Shown: positions 49,037 to 60,758 of the stretch, piece by piece | Layout: each line of letters opens with the position of its first letter | Numbering within the stretch: position 1 is the first letter of the stretch | Position numbers and translations under genes: made by a program | NCBI GenBank assembly: GCA_021432605.1 | Contig: MU271150.1 | Location: 806,001-870,000 of the forward strand | Direction of reading: 5' to 3' | Length of the DNA: 64,000 nt | Source: Coniochaeta sp. PMI_546 | Lineage: Eukaryota; Ascomycota; Sordariomycetes; Coniochaetales; Coniochaetaceae | Notes under the pieces: generated by a model | What the model was told of the DNA's origin: nothing | What the model saw: only the letters and a program-made list of their open reading frames with translations | Databases searched by the model: none

Positions 49037-51009
49037 ATGGCCGACCCGGACGCCGTTGCTCCCGCATTGAAGGCCGACCAGGAAGACGAGAGTCTTGAGG
49101 TTGTGCGCAAGAGGACCTTGGGCAATGTCCGCCTTCGCCACCACCAGACGAACGAGATCATTCAGATTCCCACCCCTTCCAATGATCCCAATGACCCGTT
49201 GAACTGGTATGCATATGTTTGTTCCATGGATACTCGATGCCATATTCTTACATAGCTTCACAGGCCACAATGGTACAAGTGGTACATCGCGACGGGTATG
49301 CTCCCTCTACTGAGTAGTTCTGGGTCAGAGTCGTAGTCACTAACATGGCACGGAATAGTCATCTGTATTGCCATGATGATGTGCAACTTCCTCGCGGCCG
49401 GACCGACCATTGCCATCGTCTCAACTACCATGAGCTTCTTCCCCGGTGCCAATCCGATGACTGACCCGGCGTTCTTCGCCTCCTCGGTCGGCAAAGTGGC
49501 TTACTTCTTCACGTCTACGGCGCTCTTGCAAGGAGTCGGAAACTTCTTCTGGGTGCCTGTTGCCAACAAGTTCGGTCGTCGTCCGACCTACGTGATTAGC
49601 TACGTTATATATACAGTAAGTCTTGGCCAGGACCTGGTGTCACAGATAGCATGCTGACCAGAGCAACACTAGGCCTGTGCCATCTGGCTTATCTTTGAAC
49701 ATTCCTTCAATGGCTTCCTTGCCGGTCGCATCCTTATGGGCTTTGGCGCTGGAGCGGCTGAAACAATCGGTAAGTTAGGAAAGCGGCGAGTTACAAGTCC
49801 TGCAGGGCGCTCAAGGTTCGTTCGCTGACATATCGCTTCATAAGCCCCGGTCACCATTGCGGACATCTTCTTCCTCCACGAGCGCGGCGCCGTCATGGCT
49901 CTCTACACATCATTCCTTTCCGTCGGTGTCGGCTTCGGCATGATCATCTGCGGCCTGATCACCATCAACCACGACTGGAGAGTGATCTACCAAGTAGCCT
50001 CGGCGCTGATTGGCTTCGTCTTGCTTCTTGCCTTCTTCACCTTCCCAGAGACGGCATACATCCGTGAACGCGAGCCGCTTCTGGAGGATATCCGCCGCCA
50101 ACCATCTTCCGTGGGCGAGAAACCGGATGTCTCGGCCACTAGCGACGTCGAACATGCCGCCCGTCCCGTGCCCCCGAAGCAGTCGTACTGGGAGTCACTC
50201 AAGATTTTTCACCGCACCCTAACGGACGAAAGCTTCCTCAAGCTTGTCCTCCGACCCCTGGGCCTCATCTGCTTACCGCCTGTCCTATGGGCTGCCCTAG
50301 TTGAGTCTGTGACCATCGGTTTCCTTGTCGCCGTGACGTCCAACGTTGACGTAGCCTTCGAGGCTGCGTACGGCTTCGAATCTTGGCAGGTCGGTCTCTG
50401 CTTCATTGCTGCCATCATCGGGTCGATCATCGGCATCCCGGCCGGTGGCCACTTGGGGGACATGACGGCGGACTTCTTTACGAAGCGGAACGGCGGGATT
50501 CGCGATCCCGAGATGCGTCTGCCAGCCATGATTCCTTGTCTTATCACCACGCCCTTGGCGCTTGTTCTCTACGGTGTTGGTATCGAGCACAAGCTGCACT
50601 GGATCTGTCCGACTATCGGACTTGGGCTTTGTGAGACTCCCCCTTACCCCGAGACCCTCGAATAATCCGTTAGACTAACTCGGTTTCAGTGAACTTCTCC
50701 ATCGTCCAAGGCACCAATATTTGCCTAGTTTACGTTATCGACGCATACCGACCTGTGGCTGGTGAGGTCACACTCGCCGTCATGGGCTTCAAGTCGATGT
50801 TTGGGTTCCTCCTCTCCTTTTACACGAATCAGTGGGTGGCCTCGTCGGGATACCAGAACGCCTACGGAGTCATGGCTGCTATCGCTGCCGCCGTGATCCT
50901 TATGTTTTTGCCGCTGTACTGGTGGGGGAAGAAGATCCGCCACGTCACCTGGTCGTGGCCTGTTATCTCTTACATCCACTGGGACGATGATCGGGAGGTG
51001 GGCGAGTGA
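49037..51009 (+). CDS. Major facilitator superfamily transporter (DHA1-like)
   Basis: Six exons: 49037-49206, 49264-49295 (32 bases), 49359-49615, 49673-49769, 49845-50630 and 50690-51009, giving 553 residues with about 12 hydrophobic helices. The cytosolic N-terminus ends in PSNDPNDPLNWPQWYKWYIA, the entry common to fungal DHA1 drug/metabolite:proton antiporters. The loop 2-3 motif PVANKFGRRPTYVIS, GRILMGFGAGAAETIAPVTIADIFF in the helix 4-5 region, and FPETAYIRER at the end of the first half are all typical. A long central loop of about 70 residues separates the halves, and GIPAGGHLGDMTADFF resembles the second-half GR repeat. The C-terminus is charged (HWDDDREVGE). Its place beside the SDR, monooxygenase and cupin genes suggests it moves the cluster's substrate or product. 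Confidence 0.93.
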
Positions 51010-51525
51010 TCTGGACAGGAAATGTGTTCTATCATGGCGGTCTGTTCTGAAGCGGTTTGGTTAGTGCTCAGCAGCTCGTGTATCTTCCTTGCAGCTAGTT
51101 TGGAAACATCCGATTCACAGGAAGGCCCAGAAATTGACATGTTCTCTCTTTAACACTGTGCTGTGGACGGCACCATACTTGTCACCATAGATATGACATT
51201 TTCATTCTTCACTAAGGTCGCATCAGTACCGCTAGGCTCCTCCCTGCACCGGTACTCAGGTTAAATCACGTCCCTTCATACTGTGAAATGCGCGTGTTAT
51301 AGTGGTCTATTTGGCAGAACGCCAGACTACTTAACTACCTCGGGATATACAGATCTGTTGGTCCCTTGGGGCAGATGTTCGTGTCCCCGAACGAACTGAC
51401 AGCCATGTCAGACCAGGTTGCAAAGCCAAAAGGCAAGTACGAAACTGGGGGGCCGTAGAAGACACCACGCAGAGTCAAATGTGGTAGTCTGATCACTCTT
51501 TTTGTATTTACTTTCTACTTTCGAA
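51010..51525. other. Intergenic, convergent 3' ends
   Basis: 3' flanks of the MFS transporter and the SDR. Nothing else is seen. Confidence 0.5.
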
Positions 51526-52460
51526 TTACAATGCCATGCCGCCGTCGATAACGGCATTCACTCCGGTCACACTCCGACTCCGCGCAAAACAAAGAACCTG
51601 CTCAGCGACATCCTTTCGGTGATGTTAGCCATGGTGTCCGCCTGCAATTGGAGCGAACAAATACTTACCTCGACAGTGGCAAGACGCTTCAATTTGGTGC
51701 GCTGCTTCATCTCTTCTTGCTTTTCGAGCGGGAACTTGAGTCCCCATTCCTGTTTATTTTAGCATCAGATATCTCACTTGCAACAAAAGGGAGTACTTAC
51801 CGTCAGCATCAGTCCTGGAGCCACGCTGTTCACCCGTATCTTGGGGCTTGCTGCGATTGCCAGGCCCTTGACTAGGTGAATCTGAGCCGCTTTCGTTACG
51901 GCATATGCCTACCGTATCTGTTAGCACCCAGCTGTAGCGCATCACATCCTCGATTTGGGTGAACTCACCATAGAACTACCGCTGAACTTGACGCCAGCCA
52001 ATGAGGCGGTCGTGATGAAAGCACCCTCGGTCTCGTCAAGATACTTCTTGGCAGCATGCATCAGCCACAGATGCGACTTGACGTTCATGTTGAAGCACAA
52101 ATCCCAGTCCTCCTCGTCGACATTATCATCCAAGTCGTTGATGTTCCTCATTCTTGTCCACCCACCGTTCGAGAAGACAATGTCAAGTTGACCCATGGTG
52201 GCTACAGACTCCTCAACGAGCCGGCGGATGTCACCCCTCTTGGAGAGGTCGGCCTGGACGGCATGATAGTCGACCCTACTTGTATCACCACTCGCGACAG
52301 TTGAGATGGACTGCAGTTCCTTCACCAGGGTCTGGGCTCTCTCAGCGTTACTGGCGTAGTTCACCACGACGCGGATGCCGTTCTTTGCAAAGAGTCGCGC
52401 CGTTGTTGCACCAAGACCCGCAGTGCCTGCTGTTATCAGGGCCACGAGAGGAGTTGACAT
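51526..52460 (-). CDS. Short-chain dehydrogenase/reductase (classical SDR)
   Basis: Four exons, 52460-51969, 51908-51801, 51749-51669 and 51612-51526, giving 255 residues, the classical SDR size. It is an NAD(P)H-dependent oxidoreductase for alcohols or ketones. The cofactor fold starts at ALITAGTAGLGATTARLFA, a TGxxxGxG variant, then NGG in IVFSNGGW in place of NNAG. The catalytic Ser is in TTASLAGVKFSGSS and the YxxxK motif is AYAVTKAAQ. RVNSVAPGLMLT and VTGVNAVIDGG close the domain. VVVNYASNAERA after beta-2 has no acid that would reject NADP, so NADPH is the likely cofactor (inference). It is divergently placed from the monooxygenase-decarboxylase gene with 1.07 kb between the two starts, and the two may be controlled together. 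Confidence 0.93.
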
Positions 52461-53531
52461 TATCGTTTACTGAGGTCTTTTTGCAATCTTCAATTCGCAA
52501 CTTCGCCTGACTTGGGTGGTCATAACGACCGACTACAAACAATGCCTCGGATGTCCCTTCAAGACATCGGTCAAGGATACTACGCCGAGCTTACCAATTA
52601 GTTCCGCGCTACGGAGTTCTTGTCGGTACCACAACGCTATTTACCTTCCCGGGATACATGGTCGACTGTGTTGGACCATGTGCTGGTTGAGACTCGAGAC
52701 TCAGTCCAGGGACCCGGAAAGAATGCCGAATACACAACACCAGCGCACAAGTTTCCGGCTTCTAATGTTTACGCTTCTTGATCTCGGATAGAATGGATGA
52801 AATAAGCTTCGGCACCCAAGTCCAGCACGCTAGATACAGTGGCTACCGGTGCTAGAGTAGCTCGTTTCGGGAGTGCTTCCCCCACGTCCCGACGCTGAAC
52901 ACCCCTCGTTCCCCAGCAAAGCTGTATGATAGTAGCGCATACCTTGTCACCACCGGACCCCTCCTCCACCTTTCTCCTCCACCTCACTCCAACTTCACTC
53001 CCCTCCCCACCATTTGGACCTCGATGAACCAAAGATAGGCGAGGCTGTTGCCTACAACGGACACTAGACTCGTGGTTCGTATTGTTTGGCAATACTATGC
53101 ATGCGACATGTCGTGCGAGGTGACAGGGTTCTTCCTGCAACGCTAGCTGTTACCGCACCCTTGCACCACGACCCTTCGTGTCAATGTGGGCAGCCCGCGA
53201 TCCCCAAGCCGGAATAAACCCAGAGAGAGTCACCACGATTGGACTGCCTCTCTTCTGGCTGTCTGGGACCACCGGAAGATATCCGAGATGGACAAGCGTT
53301 GCTCTCGGAGCCGGGACGATTAGATGGGAACTGAGTACGGACAAGGAAGGGAGTTGGTCAGCCAATATGACACCTCTTGCTTCCTCTCCTGATTTAACTT
53401 GTTGTCGATTTTTGCGTAACCATTCACACATATTCTTCTACTTCCTCTGCTGTGTGGTTACAGTAAGTCTTGTCCTTCAGTTGCTTGACGTTGTCCAATC
53501 TTAGACTCTTCTTCTACTCCTTGCCAACTTG
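52461..53531. promoter_or_regulatory. Divergent promoter region of SDR and monooxygenase fusion
   Basis: 1071 bases between two outward-facing start codons. A pyrimidine-rich stretch (ctcctccacctttctcctccacctcactcc, 52966-52995 region) lies in the middle. No coding frame shows family resemblance. Co-regulation is inferred from arrangement only. Confidence 0.4.
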
Positions 53532-55977
53532 ATGGACACTGTGAAAGCGGTCGTGAACGGCCATGTGCCGCTCACCAACGGTGACCATGAAGGCCCAAAG
53601 GATGGGTTCAGCCCTCTAGTAGACGAGTGCGAGACACCGCTGAAGATTGCTATCGTTGGAGCTGGGATCGGGGGTCTCAGCGCTGCCATCGGTCTGCGCC
53701 GCAACGGCCATGAAGTCGAGGTTGGTTCCGTGCTTTCTCCATCTGAGGCCCAGTAGAGGAAACTCGTACCTAACTCGAAGTGAAGCTGTACGAACAATCA
53801 CGGTTCGCAAACGAAGTCGGCGCAGCGGTCCATCTAGCACCAAATTCGAACGGTATACTACGGAGATGGGGCATATACGCCGAGGAGTTCGGCGGCAACC
53901 CAATGAGCCACCTCGTCGAGTTCTCGATGGATGGCCAAGTGATGAAAAAGGCTGATTTGACGGGACCCAATCAACGTTGGCAACATCCGTGGCTCCTCGT
54001 TCACCGTGTCAGTCTGCACGACCAACTTAAGAAACTAGCTACATCAGAGGACGGTGCCGGCATCCCTGCAAAGCTACATACAGCAAGCAAGGTCGTCCAG
54101 ATCAATCCTGAGGAGGGCACTCTGACTCTAGAAAATGGCGAAACTAGCACTGCGGACATCATAGTGGGCGCTGACGGCGTATATGTATGTCGAACCCCTG
54201 ATCCGAGTGTGCAGACTTCCACTAATGTCGAATAGTCCTTGACGAGAAAGTACATCAAGGACACGAAGCCCTTCAGCTCCGGAAAGGCGGCCTTCCGCTT
54301 CCTTATTCCACGCTCCGTCGCCGAGGCGGACCCGGTGACACAGCCGCTTGTAGCGGACAAGGGCGCCCTTCTAATGTGGTATTCGGACGACAGGCGGATA
54401 GTCATGTACCCTTGCAACGACAACGAGATGCTGAATTTCGTGTGTATTCACCCGGACACAGAGTCCCATGCAACTAAGTGCGATGGTACGTGCGACTGCA
54501 ATGTGAAGTCCGGAAAAGAGGCTAACAGACAGCAGAATGGAACAAGCAGGCGTCCATTGAGCAGGTTCTGAAGGTTTATGAGAACTTTGATCCCGCCATC
54601 AAGGCTCTGATCAGCAAGGTCGAGCCATCGTCGATCAAGGTTTGGCAGCTGTTGGATATGGAGACGCTGGAGACGTGGACCAAGGGGAAGCTGGTTCTGC
54701 TCGGTGATGCCGCTCATCCGTTCACGCCTCGTAAGTGAGCATCCGATCAGAGGAGTTCCATTGTTTGCTAATGACCTCAAGACCAGGGTCAAGGTGCCGG
54801 GCAGGCAATGGAAGATGCTGCAGCTCTGACGGTGGTGCTACCACGCGGCACAGCACCTGAAGCTATTCCTGAGCGGCTGAAACTCTACGAGGAGATCAGG
54901 TACGAGCGAGCACACGCCATCCAAGATTACTCTCGCAAAGCAGGCCAGAACATGGTGGCAGGAAAGCCCGCAATCGATAGTAAGCCCACTCCCACCCCAA
55001 GCCCCTGAATCAGCCAAGGTTGACAAAACTCAGTGATGCAATACACAAACCACAACTTTGGCCACGACGAGTTTGACCACGCCTCCAACATCTTCAAGCG
55101 CTGGAAGTGGGCCAAGAAACCAGACATGTACTGGCGCATGCCGATCGCCTTCGGACCTTTCCCTGGTCCTCGCATGGATGCCTACGGCCGCCGCCGCCTA
55201 GCCGACGGGCCAACCAGGCGCTTCACCACCACCTCCATCAAATTCAAGACCTCGCGGACCTTTTTGGAAACCATCCTGCCAACCTCGCAATTCAGCTTTG
55301 CGTCGGCCGACACGGTCGCAACAGCCTCCTTCTCCGTCACGCGCCTGGACAAGATGGCCTGGCTGGGCGGGCAGGGCTACACCCATCTCGGCCTGTACGT
55401 CCACGGGGTGCAGTACACCAAGAAAGACGGCAGCACCATCACCGGAACCTACCTGCCCATCCTGTTCGAGAGCCTGACGGACCCGATCGTCTCCGGCCGG
55501 GAGGAACTGGGCATGCCGAAGCTCTTCTGCGACATCGAGATGCACAACCGCTCCCGCTCGTGCCACATCGCGGCCTCCTGGCGCGGGGCGACGTTCGCCA
55601 ACCTGTCCCTCTCGGATCTGGCCGAGGACGACCCGGCGACGGAGCACGGTACCATCGGCGGAGAGGCGGACTACGGGATCTTGGTGTATCGGTACATACC
55701 CGCCGTGGGCGAACCGGGCAAGGCGGACGCGGAATATGCCTGCGTGGTGCCCCACGAGGAGGAGGCCAAGGTGCAGAAGGCCACGGTGGAGAAGGTGTGG
55801 CGGGCGAGGCCCGAGAAGGCGAGTGTGGATATCAAGGGGTTGGACTGGGATGCGCTGCCGACGCTGCATCATGTCACTGATGTCCTTGCGCAAATTCCGG
55901 TGTATGAGGTGCTGGCGGCCAAGGTTGTTGAGGGACGGGGAGTGCCGGATGTGATGGCTGCTAGGAGGATTGAGTAG
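53532..55977 (+). CDS. FAD monooxygenase fused to an acetoacetate-decarboxylase-like domain
   Basis: Six exons: 53532-53720, 53786-54184, 54236-54485, 54536-54730, 54782-54979 and 55034-55977, giving 724 residues. The first 420 are a class A flavin monooxygenase of the salicylate-hydroxylase type: FAD motif IVGAGIGGLSAAIGL (about 41-55), DG motif IIVGADGVYS (about 190), and GD motif LLGDAAHPFTPHQGQGAGQAMEDAA (about 335-360). Such enzymes hydroxylate aromatic acids with NAD(P)H and O2. From about 450 the chain becomes an acetoacetate-decarboxylase-like barrel: LDKMAWLGGQGYTHLGLYVHGVQY, LPILFESLTDPIVSGREELGMPKLF, with the Schiff-base lysine expected in GMPKL (about 573). No stop, splice failure or second promoter separates the halves and the last intron lies before the second domain, so the fusion looks real. 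Hydroxylation coupled to decarboxylation is inference. Confidence 0.93.
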
Positions 55978-56764
55978 GATGAGAACGCAAGAGGGTGGGT
56001 GCAGGTGCTGTCCGGGGGTTTGGTTGAGGTCTTCTCATAGGCTTAGGGCATTTCTTCTCATTGATAAGATATCCGGCGATATAGACTTGAATGCTGAACT
56101 CCCCGCCGCTCTTGACTATACACATTAGAACCCACTCACAAAGATTTGGCGTGCATGTTGAATTCTACTACCTCTTGGTACCATGACGACAGAGACTAAG
56201 TGACGTGACTTTACAACTTCCAGTGCTGTCTGTTCGCCATATCCCATGTGCGTAACACTCTGCCGTCTTCACTGGCGATAGTGGTCGACATGTCTGTACC
56301 ATATTGGGTTTGAACTTCAAAGCGCCATTGTCAGGAGGGGATGACCATACACCCCACCCCCCTGTCCGGTATAGGAGAGCGAGTGCATCCCCCGCCGGCT
56401 CCACTAGCGTGTGCCCGCCACTTTCCGAAACCTGGGGAAGCTGTGAAGCTATTCAGTGATTGCCGAAAGGTCTGGCCGCGAGGAGGACGAATCAGGGGAG
56501 ACAGCAGACATGATGGTTACCGTGAACAGATATCTTACCGTTACAAAGTAAAGGCGAAGCAGCGAGTAATCTTCATTGGTCAACCGCTACTTCTATATGC
56601 CAATCTTTGTTGACAACCATATCTCTCCTCTTAAACCCAACACGAAGTAAACGTCTCCAGAAGCACTCGTTAGACCAAGAGATCGTCTTCTCATCTTGGA
56701 CGATAAATCAGTGATAACCGCACCAACAACACTTACCTATCTATCAACCTTCCCAACGCCAGCC
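55978..56764. other. Intergenic before the cupin gene
   Basis: Same-strand gap between the fusion gene and the cupin gene. A TTG-initiated extension of the cupin frame (from 56696) is non-coding leader. Nothing else is seen. Confidence 0.45.
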
Positions 56765-57322
56765 ATGTCTTTGCAACCAAAGGCCAGCCCCCTCCGGGAC
56801 ATCCAGCGCTTCATAACCACCCACGACGCCTCGGGCGTCGCCGTCTTCGACACCACGATCCCGGAGTCCCCGCCAGCCAAGGTCATCGAGAACGGCGACA
56901 AGTTCATCCTCGGCTACGCGACCAACCAGACGCCCGTGGATTTCGACTCGGATCTGCCCACCTACAACGCCTACCTCTCCGACCTCCCGGGCGTGATGAT
57001 ACCCGGCGGCACCGTCCTGCGGTTCGTGGACATCCGGCCCGGGGGCGAGAGTCCGATGCACCGGACCGTGAGTCTGGATTACGGTGTTGTGATTGAGGGG
57101 GAGGTTGAGCTGGAGCTGGACAGCGGGGAGAAGAGGCTGATGAGGCGCGGGGATTGCAGTGTCCAGCGCGGGACGATGCATATGTGGAGGAACAAGAGTG
57201 AGACGGAGTGGGCTAGGATGATGTATGTGCTTCAGGAGGCGAGGCCGATTGTGGTGGGGGGAAAAGAGCTGGGGGAGGATTACGGAGTTGGGATGGGCAA
57301 TGTCAGGGCTAGTGGGCATTAG
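56765..57322 (+). CDS. Single-domain cupin protein
   Basis: Single exon of 185 residues. Cupins are small beta-barrels that usually hold a metal ion and act as dioxygenases, isomerases, dehydratases or decarboxylases. The barrel core is RFVDIRPGGESPMHRTVSLDYGVVIEGEVELELDSGE (motif 1) and RGDCSVQRGTMHMWRNKSETEWARMMYVL (motif 2). Motif 1 keeps one His (MHRT) with Asp in place of the second His and no motif Glu, while motif 2 keeps His followed by Asn. This HRT-x-S-x-DY form is common in fungal stand-alone cupins next to oxidoreductase genes. It lies 0.8 kb after the monooxygenase fusion on the same strand, so a shared pathway is likely. The ATG at 56765 is the first in frame. Reaction unknown. 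Confidence 0.9.
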   Translation: MSLQPKASPLRDIQRFITTHDASGVAVFDTTIPESPPAKVIENGDKFILGYATNQTPVDFDSDLPTYNAYLSDLPGVMIPGGTVLRFVDIRPGGESPMHRTVSLDYGVVIEGEVELELDSGEKRLMRRGDCSVQRGTMHMWRNKSETEWARMMYVLQEARPIVVGGKELGEDYGVGMGNVRASGH

Positions 57323-58060
57323 ATGAGATGTGTAATCTCAATCTCATATCGAGGCCGTACCTATATGTACAGAGAGTATACAATGCCATGTCATGCCATT
57401 TCAGTCATCAGATTCTCTCTCTCGAGAACAGATATGTATACACCAGGAACGTGAAAGGCAGAAGTGTAAAACGAAGCTATTCACAAGGTCGAAATGAGCA
57501 CTCTGAAAGTCAAGTGGCTGCTGACCATGAGCTCATAGGGTGCCAGTCTATTTGTAGACTAGCGGCTATGCTAAGCGAGCTGCCGGGGCCTCTACTAGCG
57601 TCATGAAGTTGTGATAAGCCTCCGATAAGGTGGCGGACGGGCAGACGGCAAGACGGGGTGCCCTCGTCTCGCGTGCCTCGTTTCGTCTGACAACTCGGTT
57701 GCCAGATCCGACCTGTCGACGTCCTTTATGACAAAACAGAAAGCTACTGGGAGGTGGCTGAAAAGTCTGGGTGTTTCGTAACTAGGTGTAAGTACAGTAC
57801 ACTACGCTCCAAGAAAGAAGCTGGTGGCTGTTTATCCTTCAGGCTCTCTCTCGGCAATGTCAGGCGACCTCGGAAACTTGCTAACTGTTTGTTTGCCTTG
57901 CTTATTTGCTTAGTTAAACCTTTCCATAGCCTTCGTCCTGATCCGAACTCGTCCACTCCAGGTCAACAGCCTTGCCGCCGTCTGGTTCCAAAGCTGGAAA
58001 ACTCTAAGTCAAACTCTGAACTCAACACAACCCCAGCGGACGGGGCCTTCATGCAAGACC
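57323..58060. other. Intergenic
   Basis: 3' flank of the cupin gene and promoter of the FYVE/RING gene. Short frames only; nothing supported. Confidence 0.5.
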
Positions 58061-59853
58061 ATGTCTTCATCCGGTAACAATCAAGGCTCAAATCCCAGCG
58101 ACCCTATAGACCTCCTTAGCTCGTCTCCGGAGACCCAAAGGACTCGCCAAGCAGCTCATATAGCATCTAACGAGTCTGACGATGGCGCGTCCGTTATAGA
58201 ACAGGCTAGTCGAGTCTCCCAACCTTCAATCCGGCCCAAGCGAGAGTCGGCCAGTCCAGACGACGACACCGATAGCGATCTGGGCTATCGACGGACCCGC
58301 ACTTTCAGAGGGGGCAACAGGGACCGGTCGTCAAGCTCCAGTGGCCAGGGGAGTTCAGGTCCAGCACCGCAGATCCCAGGAACAGCTTCGAATCCCATAA
58401 TTGTCGGCGGGACTCCAAGCCTGCCAGTTCAGCTGCAGCAGGATCATGAACCTGGCCCGTCGCGGACTAGTCAGGACATCCCCGCAGAGCTTTGGAGGAG
58501 GAATAGCAACTACACCGCTGCCAACCCTTACCCACCGATTCGTCCCGCAGCCGGAGCTAGCCAGTCAATGTCTAGACCAGCACAACCGTCCGGAACGCCA
58601 GCAAGGCCGGCTCCAACAAACCCGCGAATGACAGCCCTACCAGCCGTTTCACTGCCCAGGTGGCAGCCTGACGCCGAGGTCACATATTGTCCCATATGCC
58701 ATACACAGTTCAGCTTCTTTATCAGAAAGCATCATTGCAGGTTTGTTGCTCCCAGTCAGGTCTTCCGCTACTTATGGCTGTCCTAAATGCTCATACAACT
58801 CTAGAAAATGCGGCCGAGTCGTCTGTGACGCATGTTCTCCCCATCGTATTACCATACCATATCAATACATCGTGCAGCCGCCCGGCACCCCTCGCATATC
58901 CCGTGGTGAATACCCAGCCTCGCTGATAGCAGGAGAAGGCGGATACGCAGACTTCAGCGGCCTCGGCGGTGGCGAACGAGTCCGACTCTGCAACCCTTGT
59001 GTTCCAGACCCGAACATAACTCCCCCACAAGCACAGGTTCAGGATGCCGCGTCGGCAAGTGGCGGTCACGCTCGGTCGCAGAGTACCATCAATCAGCCGC
59101 CAGCCAGCCACACACCTCTTATGAACAGGTTGAGCGCCTACATGGGATCCTACAATCAGACACCCGAACAATTTGCTAGGGGCAGGAGTGTCACTATAGT
59201 AAGCCCGCTTCCCCACGCGTGGTGCTTACGGAGATCAGAACTGACACATCCCCCAGGGTAACCAGTCAAACCCAGCCTCACCAGGTCCAAACCCCCCTTC
59301 ATACGAACCGCGGCGCCCAGTGCGGCCAGGCCGCGCTCCAGCCTCAGCCCGTCCATACCAAGGCCTAGCCGCGGAATCGTCACCCGTCTTAGCCTCGGGC
59401 TCTGTGCCCGGCGGCAGCAGCAGCAGTCGCAACAACCGCGCCCTCCCAGCGGTACCCCAGCCCCAACCTCGGCGGCAGATCCCAGAAGAAGACGAATGTC
59501 CCGTCTGCCACCGCGAGCTACCCTCCCGCACCCTGCCGGACTTCGAGGCCCAGCGCGAGGCGCACATAACCGCATGCATAATGTCCCACAGCAGTACTCC
59601 GACCCGAGGGACGGGCGTCCCCTCCCCATCATCTCTCCTGCCGCGTCGGACGGGCATGTTCCCCTACAAGGCGACGGAGAAGGACTGTGTTGATTCGGCG
59701 GAATGTACCATTTGTCTGGAGGAGTTCGAGGTCGGGGTCGATATGGCGAGGCTGGAGTGCCTCTGCCGCTTTCACAGGAGGTGTATCAATGCTTGGTTTG
59801 AGAGGCATCCGGGTCAGTGTCCCATGCATCAGCACGATGGATATGGGTTTTGA
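58061..59853 (+). CDS. FYVE and RING domain E3 ubiquitin ligase, Pib1-like
   Basis: Three exons, 58061-58740, 58805-59198 and 59257-59853, giving 556 residues. A disordered Ser/Pro-rich first 200 residues lead to a FYVE finger: WQPD, then CPICHTQFSFFIRKHHCR, spliced to KCGRVVCDACS. It has the basic RKHHCR patch that binds phosphatidylinositol 3-phosphate on endosomes and vacuoles. After a Pro-rich linker with a CPVCHRELPS zinc-knuckle-like segment, a C-terminal RING reads CTICLEEF...CLCRFHRRCINAWFERHPGQCPMH, where the last ligand is His rather than Cys. FYVE plus C-terminal RING is the Pib1 layout, an E3 for endosomal and vacuolar sorting. Intron 1 cuts the RKHHCR arginine codon, and the splice restores it exactly. 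Confidence 0.92.
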
Positions 59854-60758
59854 GAGGACTTGGAGAGATGGGCTCGTCTGAGTACGAAGAGCGATCTGGC
59901 GGAAGTGAATTACGAGATGTTATGAACACTTGCTTGGAACGATAGGCTTGCATCGATGGAGCCCGTGTGGTGCCTTGTTTTTTATTGTGTTCAGAGGCCT
60001 TGAGGGGAAAGCAGGGCATCTGCGGCCGACGCGAAGTATGCTACTTGATTGCTATCACTCCTCAATTGCAGAGATCTGGCGTTTATAGGTGCAGAGCATT
60101 CTTGTCTTTGTTTCTGGGTGTGGGATGCATGAGAGGAAATAGGGGGTTAGATGTGCACGGCCTGCACCTAATGAGATATACCATGACAAAAGATCCGACC
60201 ATGGACCAGACCATATTCAGTCAACCATAAGAGACAAGACGAAACCTGTAATTGTTGCATCCGATATCTAGCATCCGAGAAACTTCGTCCCGGAGACCAA
60301 ACCCTGCTTACACCGGATGGATACAGCATCGCTTCGCTCTACCTTACGTCGACAACGGACAAAAATCTCCAGACGACTGCGTGCAACAAAATCCTTCTCA
60401 CTCATCAGCCTGGCAAATATGCCAGGGACATGAGCCTGTACACGGCGACTCTCGTTGCCCGACGATTCCAGGATTAGACCGCTTCATGATCTCAAAAGGG
60501 TATATTCGTCTCCAACCACTAAGCAAGCTCTGAGCGTCCAGAAGACGATCAACCTCACTCTGGCACACGTCTACATCGCCTTGATATGGTTTCTAGAATG
60601 CCGTTGATTTTTTTTCTTTTCTGTCGCATGCTAATCCGTGTAACGAACAATATAAACCCGCCTGGATACCGGTGAATGCTGATTAGCGCCTGAACTTTTC
60701 TCTTCGTGTAAATACACTCCATTGAGAAGATGAACAATGTCCCTGAAAGCCTCAATGC
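59854..60758. other. Intergenic, convergent 3' ends
   Basis: 3' flanks of the FYVE/RING gene and of cytidine deaminase. No gene is visible. Confidence 0.5.

Noticed and set aside
55107-55893. Long open frames on both strands inside the ADC-like domain
   Set aside because: GC-rich shadows of the real frame; none carries a domain.
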